Made by a program: the position numbers and the translations under genes
Part shown: one piece after another, positions 26,790-34,838 of the stretch
Position numbering within the stretch: the stretch's first letter is position 1
Layout: every line of letters begins with the position of its first letter
The notes under the pieces: generated by a model
Told to the model about the DNA's origin: nothing
Database searches by the model: none
Seen by the model: only the letters and a program-made list of their open reading frames with translations
Assembly: GCA_030407505.1 (NCBI GenBank)
Contig: JASDDH010000025.1
Span: 1-55,719 of the forward strand
Direction: 5' to 3'
Source of the DNA: Planococcus sp. APC 4015
GTDB lineage: Bacteria; Actinomycetota; Actinomycetes; Actinomycetales; Microbacteriaceae
Length of the DNA stretch: 55,719 nucleotides

Positions 26790-27829
26790 GACGTCTCCCC
26801 CGCGCGCCAGCGTGCGAATTCGGCGAGCTTCAGGAAGAAGTCCTCGAACATGAGTCGCGTATCCACCCACGTGTAGACCCGCTGCAGTCGGGCACCGTCG
26901 ACCGGAGCATAGGCGCCGGCATCCGTCAACGAAGGCGTCGGCCGCTCGACGTATCTGCTCGAGGTGGGGTCGGGCTCGAAGACCGATTGGAGGGATGTCA
27001 GCAGCACGAGCGGCGAGTCGCCGAGCGCATAGGTCTCGGCACCGCCGCCCAGATGAGGGGCGACCATCGCGAAGACCTGCGCCACCTCGTCGTACAGGTG
27101 ACGGCCCAGCGGACCGGCGGTCGCCACGCGCAGGCGCAGCTCGGCGTCCGATACGAGGCACTGCCGATACACGTCGCGGGGCACCTGCCAGATCGTGAGC
27201 TGCGAGTCGTTGAAGACGACCTGTCCGGCGATCGGGTCGATGAGCAGGTTGTACTCGACGGGCATCGCTCCGGGCGGCGGGACGGCGAGTCCGTCATGCT
27301 CGGGACCGCCGATCCACACGACGGTCATGCGCTCGGCGATGCGCGGCTCGACCAGAACGGCCGAGGCGAGGTCGGTGAGCCCGCCTCCGGCGACGTAGTA
27401 CAGCGGGGTCGAGACGTCTTCGCGCAGAGCCTCGGCGATGATGGCGTCGACTGCGTCGGCGGGCTGCGGTGTCGTGCGGTCGGCGAGGGCGTCGTTGGAC
27501 CCCTCGACGATGATCTCCGTCGAGGTGAGGCCCATCCGCGCGAAGACATCGTGTGCGACGGCGGCTGAGTTCGTCGCGCTGCGCCCCGAGGGGTCGAAGG
27601 GGTCGTCGGCACGCAGGTGGGAGGCGACGACGAGCCGGATGTCGGTTGCCGGCGACAGCAGATGGTGCACCAGCTGATACAGGTCGTCGGGGTCGCCTGA
27701 GAAGTCGTTGTCGATGATGACGCGGGTGCGCGGACCGCCGACGGGCGGGATCGTCTGCCAGGGAGAGGAGCCGAGCGCCCAGGTCGGCCCGTCGATCGCC
27801 GTGCGTTCTGCCGGGGGGATGCGCGTCAT
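26786..27829 (-). CDS. Nucleoside-hydrolase-fold protein (IUNH family), first copy
   Basis: This 347-residue protein has the inosine-uridine-preferring nucleoside hydrolase fold. The N-terminal Ca-binding motif is D-rich but two residues longer than usual (DNDFSGDPDD, about 40-49). A YNLLIDPIAGQVVF segment matches the conserved middle region. The usual C-terminal His-Asp pair is replaced by LGDSP (about 269-273): the Asp is kept and the leaving-group His appears lost. This argues against ordinary purine/pyrimidine salvage and for another ribofuranoside-like substrate. The ATG at 27829 has GAGAGG upstream; the longer open frame is not protein-like. An AACCGGT operator lies about 90 bp upstream. 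It is co-transcribed with DUF1593. Confidence 0.85.
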   Translation of the reverse strand: MTRIPPAERTAIDGPTWALGSSPWQTIPPVGGPRTRVIIDNDFSGDPDDLYQLVHHLLSPATDIRLVVASHLRADDPFDPSGRSATNSAAVAHDVFARMGLTSTEIIVEGSNDALADRTTPQPADAVDAIIAEALREDVSTPLYYVAGGGLTDLASAVLVEPRIAERMTVVWIGGPEHDGLAVPPPGAMPVEYNLLIDPIAGQVVFNDSQLTIWQVPRDVYRQCLVSDAELRLRVATAGPLGRHLYDEVAQVFAMVAPHLGGGAETYALGDSPLVLLTSLQSVFEPDPTSSRYVERPTPSLTDAGAYAPVDGARLQRVYTWVDTRLMFEDFFLKLAEFARWRAGETS

Positions 27830-27914
27830 CGCACGGACCTCTCTGTCTTCGTCTCGGACTGGCCGCCGCGTCCCGGTTCGTCGCGGGTACGGCGGGCGAT
27901 CAGCCTGGTGAAAG

Positions 27915-27934
27915 GGTACACCGGTTGACCAATT
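27915..27934 (-). promoter_or_regulatory. AACCGGTT-type operator, site 1
   Basis: On the minus strand this reads AATTGGTCAACCGGTGTACC. The first 15 bases are identical to site 5 ahead of the apionate operon, in the same orientation relative to the downstream gene. It lies about 85-105 bp upstream of the nucleoside-hydrolase ATG. Confidence 0.75.
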
Positions 27935-28114
27935 CACGGGACGGTGGGGCTGCGAATGGACTGGTGCAACCAGAGCAATGCCCGACGTCACACCGAACAC
28001 TGCGGCCGGCGCGACGCTTCAGAACCATGACGTGCCCGGTGATCGCTGCGAGCGCGTCGCCATGACGAACAAAGCACCGAACGAACAACCCAGGCCGGAC
28101 AAGCCGCGGGCATG

Positions 28115-28147
28115 AAAAAGCCCCGACCGTTACCACGCGGCCGGGGC
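28115..28147 (-). terminator. Rho-independent terminator with U-tract
   Basis: On the minus strand, GCCCCGGCCG and CGGTCGGGGC pair over 10 bp (one G-U) around an 8-nt loop and are followed by TTTTTC. It ends transcripts from the minus-strand gene at 28193-28588. It is the only terminator in the window with a clear U-tract. Confidence 0.88.
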
Positions 28148-28192
28148 GAGACGAATGAGAGTCCGCCTATCCCCTCCAGCATACCCCGGACG

Positions 28193-28588
28193 TCAGATCG
28201 CGAGCGCGTACTGCCCGAATCCCATCGCGATGCAGAAGCTGAGCGCAGCGAGCACGATCGAGACGGGCACCATCGCGTTCCGCTCGGGCTTGCTGCGCGA
28301 TATCGCATTCATCAGGATGCCGAGCACGAAGTACGCGAAGATCACCCACATCGCGACGCCCGAGAACAGCGACGGGAAGAGGTCGACGGCGCCGACGCGA
28401 TCCCAGGCGATGACGGCGATCACCGCATAGATCAGAACGGACACCAGGCTTCCGACCCGCAGTCGTGCAGGGAGCACGCGGTGCTGCCCTCCCCACGCGA
28501 AGCGACCCATCGGCGCTCCCGCGGCGAGCGCGATCTGGAAGATCGCCAGGGCGACGAGCACGACGGTGAGCGCGAGGGCGAAGGGCAC
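28193..28588 (-). CDS. Small membrane protein, four predicted helices
   Basis: This 131-residue hydrophobic protein has about four membrane segments: residues about 3-25, 45-62, 75-95 and 107-128. A short conserved-looking motif, GAPMGRFAWGGQHRVLP, lies between the first two. I do not recognise a named family; similar small uncharacterised proteins are common in Microbacteriaceae. A convincing terminator follows it. Neighbouring arr and NYN genes are on the same strand with small gaps, so it may end a short operon unrelated to the sugar genes. Confidence 0.72.
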   Translation of the reverse strand: MPFALALTVVLVALAIFQIALAAGAPMGRFAWGGQHRVLPARLRVGSLVSVLIYAVIAVIAWDRVGAVDLFPSLFSGVAMWVIFAYFVLGILMNAISRSKPERNAMVPVSIVLAALSFCIAMGFGQYALAI

Positions 28589-28620
28589 GCGCCCAGGCTA
28601 GCGAGACGTGGGGTGGGACG

Positions 28621-29031
28621 TCAGTTGATGATCTCGCCGCGCTCGTCGGCTCTCAGAACGGCCAGACGCTCGTGCCACGTCGCGAGGGCCTCGGGTGTCA
28701 GCCGCGTCCAGCCGATCACTTCGCCCGTGATCTTCAGCGGCGCCGTGGTGCGATACGACCGGGTCGGGTTGCCCGGAAACTTCCTGTCCGTCACATTCGG
28801 GTCGTTCTCGAACTCGCCGGTCGGCTCGACCTCGTACACCCGGGGCGCGCCGTCGCCGGGCGCGAGCTCGGCGGCCAGACCGGCGCCGCTCTGCAGCGCG
28901 GTGAAGTACACGTGGTTCATCACGACGTCGGGTCGATAGTTCGAGCCGAAACCCGCGGTCAGCAGGTCGCCGGTCTGCAGATCGGCTTTCGTGCCGTGAA
29001 AGAACGGACCCTCATCCAGCACCTCGCGCAC
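28621..29031 (-). CDS. arr: Rifampin ADP-ribosyltransferase (Arr)
   Basis: This 136-residue protein matches the Arr family, small cytoplasmic enzymes that inactivate rifamycins by transferring ADP-ribose from NAD+ to the C23 hydroxyl. The family signature GPFFHGTKADLQTGDLL is at about 8-24, followed by NHVYFTAL, YEVEPTGEFENDPN and RKFPGNPTRSYR. Length and order of motifs are normal, so it should be active. The start is a GTG at 29031 giving VREVLDEGPFFHG. Chromosomal arr homologues are widespread in Actinobacteria and can give intrinsic rifampin resistance. No mobile element is adjacent. Confidence 0.93.
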   Translation of the reverse strand: MREVLDEGPFFHGTKADLQTGDLLTAGFGSNYRPDVVMNHVYFTALQSGAGLAAELAPGDGAPRVYEVEPTGEFENDPNVTDRKFPGNPTRSYRTTAPLKITGEVIGWTRLTPEALATWHERLAVLRADERGEIIN

Positions 29032-29075
29032 GGCGACAGCCTAGGCCGATCGCGTATGCCGGGCCAGAGTCCCTG

Positions 29076-29645
29076 TCACTGCCGGCCGAGGAACGACGTC
29101 GGGTCGAACTCCTCGATCGGGATGACGCGGATGCGCGGCAGCGGGGCGTCGAACACGCGCGCGTCGTACTCGAGGTCGAACTTCTCGAGCCCGTGGATCG
29201 CGTTGAACCCCGCGTTGCGGAACTCGGAGAACGCGACCACTCCGACGCGCCTGCCCGCTTCCATGAGGTCCGACACGTCGGACAGGAAGTCCCCGTCGTG
29301 GCTCACGAGCATGACGTCGGCCGCGCGCTCCGAGAGCGCTTGCAGCGTGCGCTGGATCGCGATGTCGACGATCTTCTCGTCGGCTGAACCCGACAGCGGC
29401 ACGACGATGTAGTCCATCGCCTTGAGCGCCTGAACGAACGACATCGGGATGCCGGCCGATGCGTTGAGGAAGAACACGCCCCGGGCGGGCTGATCCCACA
29501 CCCGCTCCGAGAACGAGACGAGGCGATCCCAGCGCGGGCGCTCCTCGGGCTGCGGCCTCCTGCCGAGGATCGACGCGCCGAGCGTCGCGTCGATGTTCTC
29601 GCCGTCGACGAGCACCCAGGTCGTGCGTGATTCGTGCTCCGACAC
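29076..29645 (-). CDS. NYN-domain protein (LabA/DUF88-like)
   Basis: This 189-residue protein has the NYN domain, a PIN-like fold that cleaves or processes RNA. The conserved acidic residues sit in WVLVDGENIDA (about 10-20), in the SADEKIVDIAIQ region (about 87-98) and in LVSHDGDFLSDV (about 112-123), the layout of a metal-dependent nuclease centre. No second domain is present. The target is unknown. It lies 44 bp upstream of arr on the same strand. Its role is probably housekeeping RNA metabolism rather than sugar use. Confidence 0.85.
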   Translation of the reverse strand: MSEHESRTTWVLVDGENIDATLGASILGRRPQPEERPRWDRLVSFSERVWDQPARGVFFLNASAGIPMSFVQALKAMDYIVVPLSGSADEKIVDIAIQRTLQALSERAADVMLVSHDGDFLSDVSDLMEAGRRVGVVAFSEFRNAGFNAIHGLEKFDLEYDARVFDAPLPRIRVIPIEEFDPTSFLGRQ

Positions 29646-29784
29646 CGTGCCTCGTTTCGTGGAGTCCCACGCGAATCCTATGCCGCGCCCCTCCCCGCCC
29701 GCCTCTCTTCAGGAGGCCGGCGCTCTCGAGTTGCCGGGAGAGGTCCCTGTCGCGGTGGTCGATGCAGCATCCTGTGGCAACTCG

Positions 29785-31299
29785 TCACATCGCCGGCTCG
29801 ACCCGCGTGATCCGCAGCGCGAACGGCCCCGCACCGACGAGCTCGACCGGCGCGGCATCGGCGGCGAACGCCTCGTTGCGGTGCACGTCGGTCAGGGCGA
29901 ATCGCCCGCCCACCGAAGACACCGTCATGTTCCACGTGTCGATCACGTCGACCTCGAACACGTCGCCGACTTCGAGTCGCTCTCCCTTGTTGCCCTGCGG
30001 GAGGCGGAAGGTCCAGGTCGCGGCATCCGGAACGTACTGCAGGTACTGACGTCGGGGGTGACCGGCGACATAGGCCGGGTCGTCCCACTTGTCGATCGGG
30101 TCCAGGCCCGGGATGACGAGGTCATCGAGGATCGCGCGCAGGAATCCGAGCCGTGCCGGGCTCTCGCCCTGGAGCGGCCCTCCCTGCACCATGTGCAGCG
30201 ACCCGTTGGGCAGCGTGAAGCTCTCGCCGTGGGAGGCGTAGCAGCCCGAGACGGTCGCGATCCAGAACTGGTGCACGAGTTCGGGCCCCGTGAGGTGCCC
30301 CCACCGGTCGGCGATGTCGCCCTCGTACTTGATCTCGTCGAGCACGATCGGCTTGCGGTACGCATCTCGGTACAGCGACGCGCGTCCGAATGCGAGGGTG
30401 GCGTCGCCGTTCTGGATCGACGCGTGCGTGACCCACGGCTGGTTGTGGTCGTGCAGCTCCATCCAGTTGTGGATCGAGCGCGGATGATCGTGCGGGTCCT
30501 CGGCCGCGAGCAGAGAGCCCAGGCGATCCCACCGCTCTGCGGGGCGATCGGTGAGGATGTCGAACTCGTTGCACAGCGACCACCACACGTTCGGGAACGC
30601 CGAGAGCCTGGCCGCCACGTAGCGCAGATACGCGGCATCCTGTTCCTCCGTCAGCCCGTCGAGGCCGAACCGCCCGCCGTCATAGGAATTCAGCAACAGA
30701 ACGTCGGCTTCGATGCCGTGCGCGCCGAGCAGACGCACCGCGTCGTCGAGACGCCGGAAGAACGCGACGACCGGTCGTGAGACGTCCCACCCGCCGTCGG
30801 CATCCTTCTCGAACGGCAGCAGGGTCGGGAAGTGCTCGACGTGGCCGCCCGCCTGCGGGAAAACCATGAAGCGGAACTTGTTGAAGCCGGCCTCGGCGAG
30901 CGCCGCGGGCGTCTCGGAGAAGAGCGGCTCGTCCTGATGGAGCCAGTTGTAGGCGGTCGCACCGACAGGGCGGAAGGGCGTGCCGTCGGCATGTGCGAAG
31001 TGGAACGTGTGAGCGGGTCGCACGGGCCCGTGACCCGATGCACCCGCGACGTCGAACGCGCCCTCCTGCCCCGCGAGCGGCGCCGATTCCGACTCCGAGA
31101 CCCACTGCCACCGTCCTTCGCGCTCGGGCGCGAACCGCACGAGGTATCGGTCGCCGCCGTCCCAGAACCCCGGCACGACGATCTCGGTGGCGTCCTCGGT
31201 CACGAACCGCACGCGCAGCGGCACCCGGTCGGCGGGAAGCGGGTCGGAAGGCCCGGTGAACGCGAGTTCGACCGGGGAGTACATCGGGTGGGAGGCCAT
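29785..31299 (-). CDS. GH140-like glycosidase (DUF5060-DUF4038-DUF5605), candidate apiosidase
   Basis: This 504-residue cytoplasmic protein has a DUF5060-like Ig domain (about 1-88), an apiosidase-like DUF4038 TIM barrel (about 95-400) and a C-terminal beta domain (about 410-504). Clan-A catalytic residues are evident: acid/base E245 in WWSLCNEFDI and nucleophile E322 in IVLDEIKYEG. The DUF4038 family includes GH140, known for releasing apiose-linked chains from rhamnogalacturonan II. With an apionate pathway 9 kb away, an apiofuranosidase role is attractive but not proven; other DUF4038 members are uncharacterised. The ATG at 31299 has AAAGGA upstream. It is divergent from a lacI gene that probably controls it. 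Confidence 0.8.
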   Translation of the reverse strand: MASHPMYSPVELAFTGPSDPLPADRVPLRVRFVTEDATEIVVPGFWDGGDRYLVRFAPEREGRWQWVSESESAPLAGQEGAFDVAGASGHGPVRPAHTFHFAHADGTPFRPVGATAYNWLHQDEPLFSETPAALAEAGFNKFRFMVFPQAGGHVEHFPTLLPFEKDADGGWDVSRPVVAFFRRLDDAVRLLGAHGIEADVLLLNSYDGGRFGLDGLTEEQDAAYLRYVAARLSAFPNVWWSLCNEFDILTDRPAERWDRLGSLLAAEDPHDHPRSIHNWMELHDHNQPWVTHASIQNGDATLAFGRASLYRDAYRKPIVLDEIKYEGDIADRWGHLTGPELVHQFWIATVSGCYASHGESFTLPNGSLHMVQGGPLQGESPARLGFLRAILDDLVIPGLDPIDKWDDPAYVAGHPRRQYLQYVPDAATWTFRLPQGNKGERLEVGDVFEVDVIDTWNMTVSSVGGRFALTDVHRNEAFAADAAPVELVGAGPFALRITRVEPAM

Positions 31300-31430
31300 G
31301 TGGCGACATCCTTTCAGTGGGCGGGAGAAGTGTCGATCGCGAGCGGCGACCGCCGACGACCGTAGGATTCGAGCGGGGCTCGGAGGCGCCGGATGCAGCC
31401 ACCCCAGCGCTCGCGATAAGGACGTGCACC

Positions 31431-32432
31431 ATGACCGAGGCCGACCACCGTCGCGCGACGATCGGCGACGTCGCGCGCTCTGCGGGCGTGTCGAGGGCGA
31501 CGGTCTCGCGGGTGCTCAACGGACGCTCCACGGTGGATGCCGCGCTCGTCGCCCGCGTCGAGGCGACGATCGCCGCCTTGGAGTACCGGCCCAGTGAGAC
31601 CGCGCGCAACCTGTCGCTCGGCCGCACCAACACCGTGGCCCTGGTCGTACCCGACCTCGGCAACCCGATGTTCCAGGCGATCCTGCGGGGAGCGACCCGC
31701 GCGGCGGCCGAGGACGGATTCCAGGTGCTCGTCGCCGACACGCAGGAGCGCCCCGAGGTCGAGAAGCGCGCGGCGATCGACGCTCGTCGACGCTGCGACG
31801 CCCTGCTGCTGTGCGCCCCGCGCATGAACGACGACGACCTCGCCGAGGTCCTCCGCCAGGCGCGTCCGCTGACGATCGTGAACCGTGCCGTCGACGACGC
31901 GGTCCCCCAGGTCGCGATGGACTACCGGCACGCGATCCGGCTCGTGGCGGATCATCTCGCGGGCCTCGGGCACCGCCGCATCCTGTATCTCGGCGGACCG
32001 ATCACGAGCGCCTCGAACCAGCTGCGGCTCCGCGGCATCGATGACGCCGAGCGCGAGCATCCGGGCATGGTCATCGAGCGACGCGAAGTGGGTTCGTCGC
32101 TGGATGCCGGATGGGAGGTCACGGACGACGTGCTGGAAAGCGGCGCGACGGCCGTGATCGCGTACAACGACCTCGTCGCCATCGGACTGCTCTCGCGCCT
32201 GGACGACCTGGGCGTCGCCGTGCCGGGGCGACTGTCGGTCGTGGGCGTCGACGACATCCCGTTCGCGCGCTTCAGCCGCCCGCACCTGACGACGGTCTCG
32301 GTGCCGCAGGACGAGCTCGGCACCGCCGCGTGGGCGCAGCTTCGCGGCGCGCTGGCCGGCGAGGCCCCGGGCGAGGCCGTCTGGGTGCAGGGTCGACTCG
32401 TCGAGCGTCACAGCACCGGGCCGGCCGCCTGA
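31431..32432 (+). CDS. LacI-family transcriptional regulator
   Basis: This 333-residue regulator has an N-terminal LacI helix-turn-helix (TIGDVARSAGVSRATVSRVL, about 10-29), the hinge helix with SETARNLSLGRTNT (about 54-67) and a periplasmic-binding-protein-like sugar sensor. RBS AAGGA is 8 bp from the ATG. It is divergent from the GH140-like gene and likely controls it. No copy of the AACCGGTT operator lies in the 131-bp divergent region, so it is not the obvious owner of that regulon. Its last 25 bp overlap the 3' end of the convergent nucleoside-hydrolase-fold gene. Confidence 0.93.
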   Translation: MTEADHRRATIGDVARSAGVSRATVSRVLNGRSTVDAALVARVEATIAALEYRPSETARNLSLGRTNTVALVVPDLGNPMFQAILRGATRAAAEDGFQVLVADTQERPEVEKRAAIDARRRCDALLLCAPRMNDDDLAEVLRQARPLTIVNRAVDDAVPQVAMDYRHAIRLVADHLAGLGHRRILYLGGPITSASNQLRLRGIDDAEREHPGMVIERREVGSSLDAGWEVTDDVLESGATAVIAYNDLVAIGLLSRLDDLGVAVPGRLSVVGVDDIPFARFSRPHLTTVSVPQDELGTAAWAQLRGALAGEAPGEAVWVQGRLVERHSTGPAA

Positions 32433-33325
32433 CCGCTCTCGCCGAACTCGGCGAGCTTGGCGAACATGTCCTCGAGGAAGAAGCGCACGTCGATCTGCTC
32501 GACCACGAGCACCTCCGACCCGCTTTCGGCCGCGACGCAGTGGCCGTCGTCGGTGAATCTCACGGGGGCCTGCCGGCGGAACGAGGCGCACCACGGGTCG
32601 AGCATGAGCGCGATCGCCGGCGAATCGCCGAGCGACCGCGATTCCACCGGCACCCGGTGGTGCGTGGAGTTGAAGTCCACGACGGTCTGAGCGAGATAGC
32701 GTCCGAGCTCGCCGTGCGGCTCGACCCGTCGACGCAGCTCGGCGTAGCCGACGCTCGCGAGGCGATAGACGTTGGAGGGCACCTGCCAGATGTCGATCCC
32801 CGAGCCGAAGACGACGTTCGCGGCGTGGATGTCGTTGCGCAGGTTGAATTCGGGCCACGTGCCCCGCCACTCGACGTCGCCGTAGGGCGGCCCGCCGATC
32901 CAGATCACCGTCGTATCGGTGTCGGCGATCTCGGGCGCGAGCAGCAGTGCGCTGGCCATGTCGGTGAGCGGGCCGAGGAAGCCGATGAACAGCGGCCCGG
33001 CATCCGTCCGTCGCGCCTCGTCGATGATGAGACGGGCGCCGGGACTGTCGACGGGCGTCATCGCGTCGGGCAGTCGCTGCGCGGCACCGTTCGCGACGGG
33101 AACGGCGTCGGGGCGACCGAGTAGCCCGAGCAGGTGGTCGAGCTCGTCGCGGGAGTCGAGCATCGAGCGCTGCGAGCGCTCGCTGCCGAAGTGGGCCGGG
33201 ATGATCCCGCGGATGTCGAGGCTCGGCGAGAGCAGCGCGTGCACGACGGCGAACTGGTCGTCGGCCTCGTTCTTGACGTCCGAGTCGACGATGACCCGCC
33301 GCGTGCGGGTGTCGTCGATGATCAC
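32408..33325 (-). CDS. Nucleoside-hydrolase-fold protein (IUNH family), second copy
   Basis: This 305-residue protein is a paralogue of the gene at 26786-27829. The N-terminal motif is DSDVKNEADD (about 14-23), again two residues longer than the usual DTDPGIDD. The conserved middle region is EFNLRNDIHAANVVF. The expected His-Asp pair appears as LGDSP (about 232-236), keeping Asp but not His. Both paralogues end with a shared F-x-E-D-x-F-x-K-L-A-E-F motif. The GTG at 33325 overlaps the stop of DUF624, and GGAGAGG lies upstream. As the last gene of an ABC sugar-importer operon it probably acts on the imported substrate rather than on nucleosides. Confidence 0.85.
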   Translation of the reverse strand: MIIDDTRTRRVIVDSDVKNEADDQFAVVHALLSPSLDIRGIIPAHFGSERSQRSMLDSRDELDHLLGLLGRPDAVPVANGAAQRLPDAMTPVDSPGARLIIDEARRTDAGPLFIGFLGPLTDMASALLLAPEIADTDTTVIWIGGPPYGDVEWRGTWPEFNLRNDIHAANVVFGSGIDIWQVPSNVYRLASVGYAELRRRVEPHGELGRYLAQTVVDFNSTHHRVPVESRSLGDSPAIALMLDPWCASFRRQAPVRFTDDGHCVAAESGSEVLVVEQIDVRFFLEDMFAKLAEFGESGQAAGPVL

Positions 33326-33936
33326 GGGTGGCCCTCTCCGTCGCGGTCCATGGCGACGGCGGCCAGCGCCAGCCCGCCGGGTAGCACGAGCGCGAGCAGC
33401 GGGGCGATGACGACGAGGGCGCCCGCGCACGTGACGGCGAGGACGAGCAGAGCCGAGCCCGCGGCATCCGTCGACATGCGCCGCCAGGCGCGACCGAGGA
33501 GGACGCGAGGGGCCTCGCCGCGGCGCCACGTGCCCGCGATGCGCAGCGCGATCGCACCGAGCCCCGCGGCGAGCACGATCGGAAGCACCAGCGACCACAG
33601 CTCGCCCGGCGCGGCATAGGGCAGCAGCACGACGTCGACCACCAGAAGGGCCGTCACCGCGGTGGGCGCGAGCAGATGCGAGACCGGATGCCGCACCACA
33701 CGATCGACGAACGCAGACCACACCGTCCTGGCACGCACGTGGTGGTCGGCGGCGCGGGCGTCGCGGATCGCCTCGACCCCCGCGCTCAGCGCCGCGAACC
33801 ACGTCACGACCGGGAGGGCGAGCACGAAGATCAGCACCCCGGCGTAGAGCATGTCGGCGAAGGCGTGGAACGTCGAGGAATGCGGGTCGAGAGGGCTCCG
33901 TCGGCGCACCGGCCGCTGATCGCCGACGACGGTCAT
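33322..33936 (-). CDS. DUF624 membrane protein (YesL-like)
   Basis: This 204-residue membrane protein matches the DUF624/YesL family, with about five hydrophobic segments after a short basic N-terminus. Members almost always sit beside family-1 sugar ABC importers, as in the Bacillus rhamnogalacturonan locus, but have no established function; roles in transport or sensing have been guessed. It overlaps the upstream permease by 4 bp (ATGA) and the downstream gene by 4 bp, so expression is tightly coupled to the importer. Confidence 0.82.
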   Translation of the reverse strand: MTVVGDQRPVRRRSPLDPHSSTFHAFADMLYAGVLIFVLALPVVTWFAALSAGVEAIRDARAADHHVRARTVWSAFVDRVVRHPVSHLLAPTAVTALLVVDVVLLPYAAPGELWSLVLPIVLAAGLGAIALRIAGTWRRGEAPRVLLGRAWRRMSTDAAGSALLVLAVTCAGALVVIAPLLALVLPGGLALAAVAMDRDGEGHP

Positions 33937-34838
33937 CCTTTCAGCCCCGACGTCGCGACGCCTTCGACCAGGTAGCGCTGGAACACCGCGAAGAAGATGA
34001 CCACCGGCAGCAGAGCCAGAACACTCATCGCGAACATGGGGCCGAACGCCGACGCGCTGGTCTGGTCGACGAACAGGCGCAGACCCAGCTGCAGAGTGAA
34101 GTTCTGCGGGTCGTTCAAGTAGATGAGCTGGGGGAAGAAGTCGTCCCAGCTCCAGATGAACGAGAAGATCGTCGTGGTGATGAGGGCCGGGCGCATGAGC
34201 GGCAGGATGACCGACCAGAAGGTGCGGTACGGGCCCGCGCCGTCGATGAGCGCGGCTTCGTCGAGATCGCGCGGGATGCCGCGGATGAACTGGACCATCA
34301 GGAACACGAAGAACGCCTCGGTCGCCAGGAACTTCGGCAGCACCAGCGGCAGGAACGTGCCGACCATCCCGAGCTCGTTGAAGATGATGAACTGCGGGAT
34401 CAGCACGACGTGCATCGGCAGCATGATCGTCGAGATCATGAACGCGAACAGCGCTCCTTTGAACCGGAATCGCAGCCGGGCGAACGCGTAGGCGGCGAGC
34501 GCGCAGCTGACGACGTTGCCGATCACCGTCAGGGCGGAGATCGTGACCGAGTTGCCCAGCAGCTGCCAGAGACTGAGGCCTGCCACGCCCTGCACGGCGA
34601 TCTGGTAGTTCTCGATCGTGAACTGCTGCGGGAAGGGCGTCGGGTTGGTGAGGATCTCGGTGCCCGGCTTGAACGACGAGCCGAGCAGCCACACCACGGG
34701 GTAGAGCAGCAGCAGGAGCAGCAGCAGGCAGAAGACGTGCCACGCGATCGATCCGGCCAGCGATCGACGCGTGCGGGGCCGGCGCTCGACACGGCCTCCG
34801 GTCACCGGAGTCGCGGTCCGGTCGGCGAGAGCGGTCAT
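33933..34838 (-). CDS. Carbohydrate ABC importer permease, MalG/UgpE-type
   Basis: This 301-residue permease belongs to the carbohydrate uptake CUT1 group. Six hydrophobic helices are visible. The EAA loop reads DLDEAALIDGAGPYRTFWSV, followed by the conserved ILPLMRPAL. The N-terminus has the usual basic stretch before TM1. It is translationally coupled to its partners on both sides through ATGA overlaps. With the second permease and the binding protein it forms a sugar importer. Confidence 0.94.
   Translation of the reverse strand: MTALADRTATPVTGGRVERRPRTRRSLAGSIAWHVFCLLLLLLLLYPVVWLLGSSFKPGTEILTNPTPFPQQFTIENYQIAVQGVAGLSLWQLLGNSVTISALTVIGNVVSCALAAYAFARLRFRFKGALFAFMISTIMLPMHVVLIPQFIIFNELGMVGTFLPLVLPKFLATEAFFVFLMVQFIRGIPRDLDEAALIDGAGPYRTFWSVILPLMRPALITTTIFSFIWSWDDFFPQLIYLNDPQNFTLQLGLRLFVDQTSASAFGPMFAMSVLALLPVVIFFAVFQRYLVEGVATSGLKG

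Larger units (their letters stand above)
27830..28192. other. Intergenic region: operator, leader and terminator, no gene
   Basis: This 363-bp gap holds the leader and promoter region of the nucleoside-hydrolase/DUF1593 operon (minus strand) with an operator at 27915-27934, then a U-tract terminator at 28115-28147 serving the small membrane-protein gene. I see nothing else that looks functional between 27940 and 28110. Confidence 0.7.

Noticed and set aside
26786..27829. Housekeeping nucleoside salvage hydrolase
   Set aside because: The leaving-group His appears absent, the Ca motif has an insertion, and the gene is controlled by the same operator as sugar genes.
28138..28192. A tRNA-like or small RNA gene next to the U-tract terminator
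   Set aside because: No cloverleaf or conserved T-loop can be drawn; the hairpin is explained as a terminator of the minus-strand gene.
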